Shown in pieces: positions 27,119 to 35,744 of a stretch of DNA of 64,000 nucleotides. Source of the stretch: Tamaricihabitans halophyticus (GTDB lineage: Bacteria > Actinomycetota > Actinomycetes > Mycobacteriales > Pseudonocardiaceae); the NCBI RefSeq assembly GCF_004340875.1, contig NZ_SLXQ01000001.1:806001-870000 (forward strand), in the 5' to 3' direction. The notes under the pieces were generated by a model that searched no databases, was not told where the DNA came from, and worked only from the letters and a program-made list of their open reading frames with translations. Each line of letters opens with the position of its first letter. The first letter of the stretch is position 1. The position numbers and the translations under genes were made by a program.

Positions 27119-27939
27119 GACCGCACCAGCCGTTCGGTCAGCCGAGCGCTCCACAGCACGCCCGCGCAGGCGAGTGCCACCCCAACGGCCAACAGCACCT
27201 GCCCGACCGGGTTGGTGAGCAGTACGGCCATCGGCTCCGCGCCCATGGCCTCGCCGAGCAGCACACCAAGCGCGGGCAACCCGGCAAGGATCAGTGCGCT
27301 CGTTCGTGGACCGGCCAGCTGCGCATGTACTTTCCCGCTGAACTTGGCCTGCTGATCGAGGCAAACGCGAACCGCGGACACCACCTCGGCCAGCGGCAAG
27401 CCGTGCGCACGTACCAGCCGCCAGGCGTGAGCCAGCTGCTCATGGGCGGCGGCAAGGCCCGCATCCGGTGAGCCCACCTGCCCTAAGGCGACACCAACGT
27501 CGCCGCCGAGCCCGGCGGTACCCGCGATCGTGCGCATCGTTCGCGCGGCAGGCGGATGCGCGTCCACGGCAACGGAAGCAGCGGCCTGCGCGGGATGCGC
27601 ACCGGCCCGCAGTTCCAGCGCCAGTGCGCGAATCGCTTCGGCCATCCCCTCTTGGGCGGCGAGAGTTGCCCGCAGTTTGCGACGGGTACGCCAGCGGTGG
27701 TTACCGGTCGCGGCGGCAAACGCGGCTGCCAGGCCGCCGCCGGGCCCGAGCAGCAGCCAGCCAACCAGGCAGGCCGCCACCACCGAGCTGACCGGGTATC
27801 CCTTGCGAACCAGCGCGAACATTGCGCCGCCGCGGATCCGGCTGGTGCCGCCCGTCAGGTTGCGCAACCTGGCTCGCGCTGGCGGTCCCGGCCAGCCGAG
27901 CAACGCGAGTCCCGCAATGGACAGAGAGCTGGTCAACAC
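27115..27939 (-). CDS. tadB: TadB-like type II secretion F-domain protein
   Basis: A 274-residue protein from the GTG at 27939 (MLTSSLSIAGLALLGWPG), overlapping the end of tadA by 7 bp. The N-terminal helix and a central pair (SVVAACLVGWLLLGPGGGLA) precede a GspF-type helical domain (GMAEAIRALALELRAGAHPA), with two C-terminal helices. The frame is open further upstream but overlaps tadA there. It is the membrane platform partner of TadC. Confidence 0.9.
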   Translation of the reverse strand: MLTSSLSIAGLALLGWPGPPARARLRNLTGGTSRIRGGAMFALVRKGYPVSSVVAACLVGWLLLGPGGGLAAAFAAATGNHRWRTRRKLRATLAAQEGMAEAIRALALELRAGAHPAQAAASVAVDAHPPAARTMRTIAGTAGLGGDVGVALGQVGSPDAGLAAAHEQLAHAWRLVRAHGLPLAEVVSAVRVCLDQQAKFSGKVHAQLAGPRTSALILAGLPALGVLLGEAMGAEPMAVLLTNPVGQVLLAVGVALACAGVLWSARLTERLVRS

Positions 27940-29123
27940 GTCGCGCCCCGGTCCGCCGCACGCGCCGCCCGTAAAAGATCGTCTAGCAGCGATCGTTCGA
28001 CGGTCCAACGCGGTTGGCCATCCCCTGGTTGATCCCGCCACACTGGCCGGACCTGCGCCCTGCCCTGTTCCGCGCTGACCACACCTATCTCGGCCAGCCT
28101 GCGGATCCCATCCGCACGCCGCCGCATATGCAGCACGATCCGCACCGCCGCGGTCAGTTGGCTGTGCAAGGCGTCGCGACGCAACCCGCCAAGGGCGGCG
28201 AGGGCTTCCAGCCGTGCGGGTACTTCCTCGGGCGAGTTGGCATGCAAGGTGCCAGCGCCACCGTCGTGTCCGGTGTTGAGCGCGTTCAGTAGTTCAATGA
28301 CCTCCGGGCCACGCACCTCGCCGACCACCAACCGGTCCGGGCGCATCCGTAATGCTTGCCGGACGAGGGCGCGAAGTCCTACCTCGCCGGCGCCTTCCAC
28401 ATTCGCCTGGCGGGCGATCAACCGGACGAACTGTGGATGCGCGGGGCGAAGCTCGCCGGCATCCTCCACGCAGACAACGCGTTCCCGCCCGGGGACCCTG
28501 GCAAGTAGGGCGGCGAGCAAGGTGCTTTTGCCGCTCCCGGTCGCACCGGTGACCAGGAAGGCGAGCCGGGCACCGACGATGGCATCGAGTATCTGCGCCA
28601 ACTCGGTATCGAAGGTGCCGAGTACGTGCAGGGCGTCCAGATCGTGCGCGGTTGGCTGAAGCACCCGCAGGGACAGGCAAGTACCGTCCGCGGCGATCGG
28701 CGGTAATACCGCGTGCAGCCTGATCGTGCCGAATTCGCCACCGGGTAACCACCCGTCGACGAAGGGCTGGGCGTCGTCCAGCCGCCGACCAGCCGCGAGC
28801 GCGAGCCGACTGGCCAGCCGCCGAACGGCGGCCTCATCGGCAAAGCACACATCCGTACGCCGTAGTCCGGCGGTGCCATCCACCCAGACCTCGCCCGGCG
28901 AGGTGACCAGCACATCCGTCGTACCCGGCGCGCGCAACAGCGGTTCGAGCGGACCGAAACCGACGAACTCCTGCCGGAGTTGACGCATCGCCGCGAGCAA
29001 ATCCGCATGGCCGACCAGCCCGCCCGTCTCGGTCCGGATCGCTTCCGCTACGCGCGCCGGGGTCACCGCGTCGCCGCCGTTGACCAGCCGGTCGCGCACC
29101 CTGTCCACGAGATCGGTGCGCAT
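27933..29123 (-). CDS. tadA: TadA-like secretion ATPase
   Basis: A 396-residue hexameric ATPase of the CpaF/TadA family that powers pilus assembly. It has the N-terminal helical domain (VGFGPLEPLLRAPGTTDVL), Walker A GATGSGKST (near residue 196), the Asp box VCVEDAGELRP, Walker B RMRPDRLVVGEVRGPE, and the His box HDGGAGTLHANS. The ATG at 29123 overlaps the upstream cpaE-like stop in TGATG. The frame stays open upstream, where it would overlap that gene. It is the Rv3659c equivalent. Confidence 0.94.
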   Translation of the reverse strand: MRTDLVDRVRDRLVNGGDAVTPARVAEAIRTETGGLVGHADLLAAMRQLRQEFVGFGPLEPLLRAPGTTDVLVTSPGEVWVDGTAGLRRTDVCFADEAAVRRLASRLALAAGRRLDDAQPFVDGWLPGGEFGTIRLHAVLPPIAADGTCLSLRVLQPTAHDLDALHVLGTFDTELAQILDAIVGARLAFLVTGATGSGKSTLLAALLARVPGRERVVCVEDAGELRPAHPQFVRLIARQANVEGAGEVGLRALVRQALRMRPDRLVVGEVRGPEVIELLNALNTGHDGGAGTLHANSPEEVPARLEALAALGGLRRDALHSQLTAAVRIVLHMRRRADGIRRLAEIGVVSAEQGRAQVRPVWRDQPGDGQPRWTVERSLLDDLLRAARAADRGATC

Positions 29124-30328
29124 CAGCAGGCCCTTGCTCGTTCGGCCGGCTGACTGCGTGCCTCGGCGAGCACCGCGTTGGCCGCGACCGCCAGAGGTCC
29201 CCTGCGCCGGAACCGGATCGCGCCTTCTTCCAAGGTTTTCGGCAGGCCTACCTCGGCGCGCATGATTGCTACCAGTGGCGCGCCCACGGCTTCGGCGACT
29301 TCCAATGCTCGCAATCCGCCTGGCGCCGGCCCCCGGATCACCAGTCCGACCTTGGCTCCACGGTCGAGTAATCGCTTGACCGTGCGCCGCGCGGAAACCG
29401 AGGCGCGCACTTCCGCGGGAACGACCACGACCACCAGATCCGCCCGGTCCACCACCGCCCATCCCGCGGCTGAGCCGACTTCCAGATCTCGCGGTAGGTC
29501 GCAGATAACGGATTCGCCGCCCCGTCGGCCGGCTTCGACGACGGCCGCCACGGATTCGGCGTTCGGCCCGGCCGCGTCTCGGTCGCAGGAGAGCACGGCA
29601 AGCCGTCCGGCACCGTCGGAACGCACCGGTAGAGCGGAGCGCAACGCCTCCGCCGCGATCCGTCCCGCGGTGACTTGGAGCTCGGGCCAGCGCAGACCAA
29701 CCTCGGCTTCGGCACCAAGTACCAGATCGAGCCCGCCGCCCGCGGGGTCGCAATCGACAACGAGCGCCTGGCCGCCGTCCCGCAGGACAGCCAAACCGAG
29801 TCCAGCGGCGAGCACGGAGGCACCGGCACCACCGCGCCCGCCAAGTACCGCGATCACCGAGCCGGTCCCCGCATCGCCTGCTTCCACGGAGTCCGCGAAG
29901 GCCGCGAGTAACTCGGATTCCCCTGCTGGCAGCGAAAGCACATCCTGCGCTCCGATAGCCACCGCGCTGCGCCAGGTCGCCGCCGATGGCCCACTGGTCG
30001 CCTCCGAATCGACAAGCAGTACCCGGTCTCGACGCGGCAACTTCGCCCGCCCACAGTCGTGCGCATGCTTACTGTCCAGCACGATCAGCGGCGCTCCCAG
30101 CCAGCGCGCCCGCGCCCCCTCGGCATCGGATGCGCGCAAGACCTCGCTGCCGGCGGCAGCTGCTATCCGTAATACCTCGTCGAGCAGAACGTCATCATCG
30201 ACCAAAACCAGCGGGCGGGCACCTGCCCGGTCTTCTTGGCGTGGCGCGGAATCGACGGCACCGATCGCCGTGTGCTCGGGTGGCTTATCCGACTCCTCGG
30301 CGCTCCGTTCGGCCGGATGTGTTGGCAT
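29123..30328 (-). CDS. ssd: CpaE-like/septum-site-determining protein (Rv3660c family)
   Basis: A protein of about 401 residues with a degenerate receiver-like N-terminal part (RPLVLVDDDVLLDEVLRIA) and a MinD/ParA-type ATPase domain: deviant Walker A LGGRGGAGASVLAAGLG (the usual Lys-Thr replaced) and the Walker B-type stretch ALVVDCDPAGGG. Loss of the P-loop lysine suggests weak or no ATP hydrolysis. It is the first gene of the Tad operon and probably localises the machinery; the mycobacterial homologue has been linked to septum inhibition. I chose the ATG at 30328; a GTG at 30361 is possible. Confidence 0.88.
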   Translation of the reverse strand: MPTHPAERSAEESDKPPEHTAIGAVDSAPRQEDRAGARPLVLVDDDVLLDEVLRIAAAAGSEVLRASDAEGARARWLGAPLIVLDSKHAHDCGRAKLPRRDRVLLVDSEATSGPSAATWRSAVAIGAQDVLSLPAGESELLAAFADSVEAGDAGTGSVIAVLGGRGGAGASVLAAGLGLAVLRDGGQALVVDCDPAGGGLDLVLGAEAEVGLRWPELQVTAGRIAAEALRSALPVRSDGAGRLAVLSCDRDAAGPNAESVAAVVEAGRRGGESVICDLPRDLEVGSAAGWAVVDRADLVVVVVPAEVRASVSARRTVKRLLDRGAKVGLVIRGPAPGGLRALEVAEAVGAPLVAIMRAEVGLPKTLEEGAIRFRRRGPLAVAANAVLAEARSQPAERARAC

Positions 30329-30799
30329 GACAGGCAATTGCTCCCCCAAGGTTTGGCCCACGGGTTTGGGTCCGTCGGTTTCGTGCTCGGTGGCGCCGGC
30401 GAGGCCGGGCCGGTAATTGCCAGGCTGCCGCGCGAGCCAAACCGAAACCAGCAGGCATGATCAACTTGTGGACAACTGGATCCGTTGTGGACAACTTCGG
30501 GCAGCTGGACTCCGGGAAAAATGTCGGTCCCACACGGAAAGATGGATAGGTGGGGGAGCCCCCTATGCGCGCGGGCGCGAAAGAGCACGGGAGAACGCGG
30601 TAGCGCACAGGAGAGTCAGGAATTCCTGGAAACCGCGGAAATGCGCAGCCAGCAGGGGCCGATCGAGCGCGCTACTAACCCTGCATCGGTCAAGCGCTTA
30701 ACCCGAATGGGCTAGTTCAAATTCGTGCAAATGCAACAGAACCCACGTATGCCCGGTAAACGCCACCAGCCAGGAACCTGAACACCACAACGGGATAAG
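30329..30799. other. Intergenic region with two DnaA-box-like sites
   Basis: About 470 bp between the Tad operon and the 6C RNA with no credible gene: its open frames lack coding character. It holds two copies of TGTGGACAA in tandem (30467 and 30486) and the palindrome CAGGAATTCCTG near 30619. It probably contains the Tad operon promoter. Confidence 0.5.
30467..30494 (-). promoter_or_regulatory. Tandem pair of DnaA-box-like sequences
   Basis: TGTGGACAA occurs at 30467-30475 and 30486-30494. Each is the complement of TTGTCCACA, the preferred DnaA box of actinomycetes. Same orientation, 19 bp apart, upstream of the Tad operon. Single copies also occur by chance inside genes, so binding is only a suggestion. 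Confidence 0.4.
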
Positions 30800-30888
30800 G
30801 GCGGCCCCCGCCAGGGGGGAGGGACGGGGGCCGCCAGAGGTTCAGTCCCGGGGGGTCGGACTGAACCGGCCCGGTATCAACCGGGTAT
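30800..30888 (-). ncRNA. 6C small RNA (ncRv13660c/B11 type)
   Basis: On the minus strand two strong stem-loops each expose a run of six cytosines, the defining 6C feature. The first stem is 30858-30867 with 30839-30848 and has loop GACCCCCCG. The second is 30826-30835 with 30800-30809 and has a loop containing CTCCCCCC; it doubles as the terminator. A -10-like TACAGT lies at 30899-30894, giving a start near 30888. The position between the ssd-like gene and the HAD-IB gene is that of B11 in M. tuberculosis. 6C RNAs act by pairing the C-rich loops with mRNAs. Confidence 0.85.
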
Positions 30889-31053
30889 ATCCCACTGTAA
30901 CCCCTGAATGCTGACTCGTCGCCTAGTTCGCGAAAAAGCCGCGAGCACTACTTTGCGTGGCATGTCTGGTAATCGTTTACGCCTGATATCTGCACATCAG
31001 TGACTACTAGACGTGCCCGAAAGGCCGTTGGTCGCCCTGCATATGCTGGCCGT

Positions 31054-31950
31054 GTGGTCAAGTTCAGCACCGACGCGGCAAGCCGATCCGGCGCGGCACC
31101 CAAGGGAGCACATTCCGAACAAAGCCCCGCTCCGGCCCGCCCGCCGATCGAACCGGCCAGCACGAACCGAGTCGCGGCGTTCTTCGACCTCGACAAAACG
31201 ATCATCGCGAAGTCCAGCACGCTCGCCTTCAGCCGACCGCTGTTCAAAGAAGGCCTGATCAACCGGCGCGCGGTACTGAAAAGCGCCTACGCCCAGTTCA
31301 TGTACGTACTCGCCGGCGCAGACTCCGACCAGACCGAACGCATGCGCGACTACATCACGCAGCTGTGCGGCGGTTGGGACGTTGCCCAGGTCCGCGCGAT
31401 CGTCGAGGAGACCCTGCACGACATCGTGGACCCGCTGGTCTACGCCGAGGCGACCGAACTGATCGCTGAACACCAGGCAGCCGGCCATGACGTTGTCATT
31501 ATCTCCGCAACAGGCGAGGAAATCAGCGCCCCGATCGCGCATATGCTCGGCGCCAGCCAGGTCATCGGCACCCGCATGGTGGTCGCCGACGGTAAGTACA
31601 CCGGCGAGATCGAGTTCTACTGCTATGGCGAGAACAAGGCGAAGGCGATCGCCGAGCTTGCCACACGGCACGGCTACGACCTCGATGCCTGCCACAGCTA
31701 CACCGACTCGAGCACGGACCTGCCCATGCTGGAAGCCGTTGGCCGGCCGTGCGCGGTCAACCCGGACAAGGCGCTACGCAAGGCCGCGCTCGAACGCGAC
31801 TGGCCGGTACTCACCTTCAACAACCCGGTTTCCTTGCGGAACAAGGTCTTCTCGCCGTCCGGTACCGCGCTCGCGGTCACCGCGGTCGGACTCGGCGCGG
31901 TCGCCGCAGGCGCGACATGGTACGGGCTTTACCGGCGAAAGCGTAGATGA
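31054..31950 (+). CDS. HAD-IB family phosphatase (Rv3661/SerB-like)
   Basis: A 298-residue HAD hydrolase of the IB subfamily, resembling phosphoserine phosphatase. Motif I is FFDLDKTIIAKSS, motif II is VIISATGEE, and motif IV is HSYTDSSTDLPML. A C-terminal helix (TALAVTAVGLGAVAAGATWY) followed by RRKRR probably anchors it in the membrane. I chose the GTG at 31054; the long N-terminal stretch before residue 35 is low-complexity. It is the Rv3661 equivalent and is flanked by a 6C RNA and an Ms1-type RNA exactly as in mycobacteria. The substrate is unknown. Confidence 0.92.
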   Translation: MVKFSTDAASRSGAAPKGAHSEQSPAPARPPIEPASTNRVAAFFDLDKTIIAKSSTLAFSRPLFKEGLINRRAVLKSAYAQFMYVLAGADSDQTERMRDYITQLCGGWDVAQVRAIVEETLHDIVDPLVYAEATELIAEHQAAGHDVVIISATGEEISAPIAHMLGASQVIGTRMVVADGKYTGEIEFYCYGENKAKAIAELATRHGYDLDACHSYTDSSTDLPMLEAVGRPCAVNPDKALRKAALERDWPVLTFNNPVSLRNKVFSPSGTALAVTAVGLGAVAAGATWYGLYRRKRR

Positions 31951-32085
31951 ACGACGACCGACCACCCGCGCGGCGGGCAGCGCGTTCACTCACGCGGATT
32001 TCCCCTGCCACAACGGAGATCCACAACCACCGGGCGTAGCACTCCGAGGTCCACAACGTCTTTACCGGTGCACCCAACTGAGCTC

Positions 32086-32115
32086 TTGAAGTGACGGCGG
32101 TCACTGAAGTAGAAA
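32086..32115 (+). promoter_or_regulatory. Promoter of Ms1-type RNA with embedded Crp-type site
   Basis: A -35 TTGAAG (32086) and -10 TAGAAA (32110) with an 18-bp spacer. The perfect palindrome AGTGACGGCGGTCACT (32090-32105) covers most of the spacer and fits the Crp core GTGA-N6-TCAC. A protein bound there would be expected to block this promoter. Confidence 0.6.
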
Positions 32116-32120
32116 GGAAG

Positions 32121-32370
32121 TGCGGACCTCTTGTCGGCCAGGGATCAAGCGAAGAGAAGCTTGCTCCACCCCGGCTAGGGCTCCGTGCGCGGACTCCGGA
32201 GCACCCACGCGCAGCACGCCGCGGGAGGCTTGTCGTCAAGGGGACTGCGTACCGGGACGCCGGGCGCCGAGTCCAGCAAGGTACGACACGAGTTGCACGC
32301 TTGGTAACCCGAGACGTCCGCGCGAGCAGGCGGCGCCCGCTGGCTTCGGCCACGGGCGCCGCCAGCGTTT
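32121..32370 (+). ncRNA. Ms1/MTS2823-type RNA-polymerase-binding RNA (candidate)
   Basis: A roughly 250-nt non-coding transcript is predicted from a good promoter (ending 32115) to a strong hairpin terminator (32329-32363). No frame in it looks coding. Internal pairing is extensive, for example GGGCTCCG with CGGAGCACC near 32180-32211. In M. tuberculosis the abundant MTS2823 (ncRv13661, homologue of M. smegmatis Ms1, which binds RNA polymerase core) lies in the same place downstream of Rv3661. Identity rests on position, size and structure rather than on a sequence alignment. Confidence 0.7.
32329..32363 (+). terminator. Terminator of Ms1-type RNA
   Basis: Perfect 11-bp stem GGCGGCGCCCG/CGGGCGCCGCC, with a smaller TGGC-TTCG-GCCA hairpin at its tip, followed shortly by TTT and TTTT runs. 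Confidence 0.75.
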
Positions 32371-32531
32371 AACCCCTTTTCCGCATTACCCCCAGGCGTG
32401 CACCGCACGGCGAATCCACCCGTACCCCGTGTTGACCAGACCATCCGCCGTAAGTAACTTACCGATATCCGCCGATATTCGGTGAGATGATCCCATCGCG
32501 GGATACACACCTGGTCCCCACGGAGGTTTCG

Positions 32532-34433
32532 GTGGCCCCTAGACACCGCCCCCTGACGTCTCGCACACCAGCGCGGGCAACGGTCCCTGCCCTGAAGGTA
32601 CCTGCGTTGGGCGCGCTCGCCGCGCTGGCGATTACCACCGTGGCGGGAGCCGCGCCGGCTGGCGCCGCCCCCAACCAGGCCGCGCCGGCGAAACCCGCGA
32701 ACAACGCGGAGCAGCAGATGAACGAGCAGCAGCGGATCGCCGACTGGGCCGAAGAAACCCTGCGCGGGATGACCCTGGAACAGAAGGTCGGCCAGCTCTT
32801 CGTGACCTGGGTGAACGGGCAGTCCGCGGACGAAGCGCATCCAAAGAACCCGGACGACTTCGGCGCCCGCACCGCGGCCGAGGTGGTCAAGAAGTACCAC
32901 CTCGGCGGCGTTATCTACTTCAACAACGAAGACCGGGACAACGTCGAGTCACCGAAACAGATCGCGGAACTGTCCAACGGCCTACAGCAGGCAGCGAAGG
33001 ACTCCGAGACCGGTGTGCCGCTGACCGTCACCATCGACCAGGAGGGCGGGACGGTCACCCGAATCGGCGCTCCAGCAACCGAATACCCCGGCGCGATGGC
33101 CATCGGCGCCGGACGCAACACCGACAACGCGGCAAGCGCGGCCACGATCAACGGGCGCGAACTGCGCGCCATGGGCATCAACCAGAACTACGCCCCCGAC
33201 GCCGACGTCAACTCGAACCCGGTGAACCCGGTCATCGGGCTACGCTCGTTCGGTAGCGATCCGAAGCTGGTCGGCGACATGGTTGACGCCCAGATCCGCG
33301 GCTACCAGGAAGCGGGCACCGAAGGTGTTTCCGCCGCGGCCAAACACTTCCCTGGGCACGGCGACGCAGCCGTGGACAGCCACGACGAGCTGCCCCAGAT
33401 CGACCGCACCGCCGAGGAATGGCGCAAGATCGACGCGCCGCCGTTCCGCGCGGCCATCGATGCCGGCGTGGACAACGTGATGTCCGCGCACATCACGTTC
33501 CCCAACCTGGACCCCTCCGGCGATCCGGCCACCCTCTCCAAGCCGATCCTCACCGGCCTGCTGCGTGAAGAACTCGGCTACGACGGCGTGGTCTCCACCG
33601 ACGCGCTGGAAATGGAAGGTGTGCGCGAGCTGTACACCGATGCGGAGATCCCGGTACGCGCCCTCCAGGCAGGCGTCGATCAACTGGTGATGCCGGTCGA
33701 CCTGGACCTGGCGGTCAACAGCGTGCTGGATGCGGTACGCGGTGGCGAGCTGACCGAGCAGCGAATCGACGAAAGCGCGCTGCGCATCCTGAAGCAGAAG
33801 GCAAAGCGCGGGGTCATCGAGAACCCCTTCGTGGACGTGGACGCCGTCGACAAGCTGGTCGGCAACCAGGAGAACATGGACGAGGTACAGCGCATCACCG
33901 ATGCCACCACGACCGTGCTGCGCAACGACGAGGACCTGCTGCCGATCAAGGACAAGCCGGGGTCAGTACTGGTCGCCGGCTGGGAGAGCACCGCGCGCGG
34001 GGTCGCGGTGACCGAGGACCTCGCCGAGCACATCGGCGCACGGGGACCCGAGACAACCACGCTGACCACCGGCGCCGAGCCAACCGAGGAACAGATCAAC
34101 GAGGCCGTAGCAGCCGCCGAAAACGTGGATACCGTGGTCGCGGTCGTCGGTAACGCGGCGAGTAGCCCCGGCCAGGTTGACCTGGTGAACCGGCTGGTGG
34201 AAACCGGCAAGCCAGTGATCACGGTGATCGCGGACGTGCCCTACGACGCCGGCTATCTGGACTCCGCGAAGACCGTGGTGACCGGCTACGGCTACAACAA
34301 GCCGACGCTGGAGGCCCTGACCAAGGTGCTCTTCGGCGAGACCGCGCCGCAGGGCAAACTGCCGGTGGAGATCCCGGACGGGGCCAACCCCGACCAGGTT
34401 CGCTATCCACTCGGTCACGGCCTCACCTGGTAG
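32532..34433 (+). CDS. nagZ: Exported beta-N-acetylglucosaminidase, GH3 (NagZ)
   Basis: A 633-residue glycoside hydrolase family 3 enzyme expected to release GlcNAc from cell-wall muropeptides outside the cell. The signal region (LGALAALAITTVAGAAPAGA) is followed by the TIM-barrel domain with DQEGGTVTR, KHFPGHGD (near 271) and the DSH motif, where the His-Asp dyad of NagZ lies, and the nucleophile in STDALEM (near 356). A C-terminal alpha/beta sandwich follows, as in Bacillus NagZ. The GTG at 32532 has a GGAGG site 5 bp away. It heads a five-gene MurNAc salvage cluster. Confidence 0.93.
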   Translation: MAPRHRPLTSRTPARATVPALKVPALGALAALAITTVAGAAPAGAAPNQAAPAKPANNAEQQMNEQQRIADWAEETLRGMTLEQKVGQLFVTWVNGQSADEAHPKNPDDFGARTAAEVVKKYHLGGVIYFNNEDRDNVESPKQIAELSNGLQQAAKDSETGVPLTVTIDQEGGTVTRIGAPATEYPGAMAIGAGRNTDNAASAATINGRELRAMGINQNYAPDADVNSNPVNPVIGLRSFGSDPKLVGDMVDAQIRGYQEAGTEGVSAAAKHFPGHGDAAVDSHDELPQIDRTAEEWRKIDAPPFRAAIDAGVDNVMSAHITFPNLDPSGDPATLSKPILTGLLREELGYDGVVSTDALEMEGVRELYTDAEIPVRALQAGVDQLVMPVDLDLAVNSVLDAVRGGELTEQRIDESALRILKQKAKRGVIENPFVDVDAVDKLVGNQENMDEVQRITDATTTVLRNDEDLLPIKDKPGSVLVAGWESTARGVAVTEDLAEHIGARGPETTTLTTGAEPTEEQINEAVAAAENVDTVVAVVGNAASSPGQVDLVNRLVETGKPVITVIADVPYDAGYLDSAKTVVTGYGYNKPTLEALTKVLFGETAPQGKLPVEIPDGANPDQVRYPLGHGLTW

Positions 34434-34441
34434 GAGCGGTC

Positions 34442-35734
34442 GTGAGCGCACATAACCGCAGACGATTCCTCGCCGGTTCGGCATTGGCCGCCGCCAGTGC
34501 CGTACCGGTGCTCGCCGGCAGTGCCAGCGCCAGTAACACCGGCCCCACCGGCAGTGCTCGGCGCCAGCTTGGCGGCACCATCCGCACCGGCGCGGACGTA
34601 CTTGCCGCACAACGCTGGCAGCCGTTTTCCGGTACCCGGCTTGGCGTCTTCGCCAATCCCACCGCGGTGCTGGCCGATCTCACGCATATCGTGGACGATC
34701 TGGTCGCCGCGGATATCCGGCCGGTCGCCGCCTTCGGGCCCGAGCACGGCTTCCGGGGAACCGACCAGGCCGGCGGCTCCGAAGGCGATTACGTCGACCC
34801 GCGCACCCAGATCCCGGTTTACGACGCCTACCAGGTCACCGTGGACGATCTGGTGCGGATGTACCGCAAAGCCAACCTGGACACCGTCGTCTTCGACATC
34901 GCCGGTGTCGGCGCGCGGTTCTACACCTACATGTGGACGATGTATCTGGCGATGCACGCGGCGGCGAAGACCGGCGCTCGGTTCGTGGTACTCGATCGGC
35001 CGAACCCGGTTGGCGGGCGAGCCGACGGTCCACAGCTCGACCCCGAGTTCGCCAGTTTCGTTGGCATGAAACCGATCGTGCAACAACCCGGGATGACGCA
35101 CGGCGAGCTGGCCAAGCTGTTCGCCGCGAAGTTCCTGCCCGAGGAACCCGGCTCCCCCGAGCTGTCCGCATTGGACGTGATCGAGGTCGAGGGCTGGCGG
35201 CCGGACCAGCTGTTCGCCGATACCGGTCTGCCCTGGGTGCCGCCAAGTCCGAATATGCCCAGCCCGGAAACCGCGCTCAGCTACCCGGGCACCTGCCTGT
35301 TCGAAGGCACCCTGCTCGCCGAGGGGCGCGGAACCACCCGGCCGTTCGAAACCATTGGGGCGCCCGGAATCGACTGGCGGTACGCCGAAGCGCTGAACGA
35401 GCTGGACCTGCCAGGCGTGCGCTTCCGGGAGGCCTACTTCGTACCCACATTCGGGAAATTCGCCGAGGAACTCTGCGGCGGCGTGCAGCTGCACATTACC
35501 GAACCAGCCGAGTTCACCGCCATCCCAACCGCGATCGCGATGATCGTCACCGCGAAGCGACTGCACCCGGACATCTTCGGCTGGCGGGACGACAACATGA
35601 TCGACAAGCTGTTCGGCTCGGCCCGGCTTCGCTCGCAAGTGGACGCCGGTGCCGATACCGCGGAGATAGTCGGCTCCTGGCAAGCGGAACTGGACACGTT
35701 CCGTACGGAGCGCGAGCCATTCCTGAGCTACTAG
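34442..35734 (+). CDS. namZ: Exo-beta-N-acetylmuramidase, DUF1343/GH171 (NamZ)
   Basis: A 430-residue exported enzyme of the DUF1343 family, named NamZ in Bacillus subtilis, where it removes terminal MurNAc from peptidoglycan strands. A Tat-type signal (NRRRFLAGSALAAASAVPVL) precedes the Rossmann-like N-terminal domain containing FGPEHGFRG (near residues 98-106, with the catalytic Glu) and the C-terminal domain with FEGTLLAEGRGTTRPFE. It starts 8 bp after nagZ. Together NagZ and NamZ would shorten glycan strands sequentially. Confidence 0.92.
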   Translation: MSAHNRRRFLAGSALAAASAVPVLAGSASASNTGPTGSARRQLGGTIRTGADVLAAQRWQPFSGTRLGVFANPTAVLADLTHIVDDLVAADIRPVAAFGPEHGFRGTDQAGGSEGDYVDPRTQIPVYDAYQVTVDDLVRMYRKANLDTVVFDIAGVGARFYTYMWTMYLAMHAAAKTGARFVVLDRPNPVGGRADGPQLDPEFASFVGMKPIVQQPGMTHGELAKLFAAKFLPEEPGSPELSALDVIEVEGWRPDQLFADTGLPWVPPSPNMPSPETALSYPGTCLFEGTLLAEGRGTTRPFETIGAPGIDWRYAEALNELDLPGVRFREAYFVPTFGKFAEELCGGVQLHITEPAEFTAIPTAIAMIVTAKRLHPDIFGWRDDNMIDKLFGSARLRSQVDAGADTAEIVGSWQAELDTFRTEREPFLSY

Positions 35735-35744
35735 TGAGGTGCCC

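Noticed and set aside
30417-30701. Open frame of about 94 codons in the gap before the 6C RNA
   Set aside because: No ribosome-binding site, poor third-position bias and no similarity pattern; treated as intergenic.
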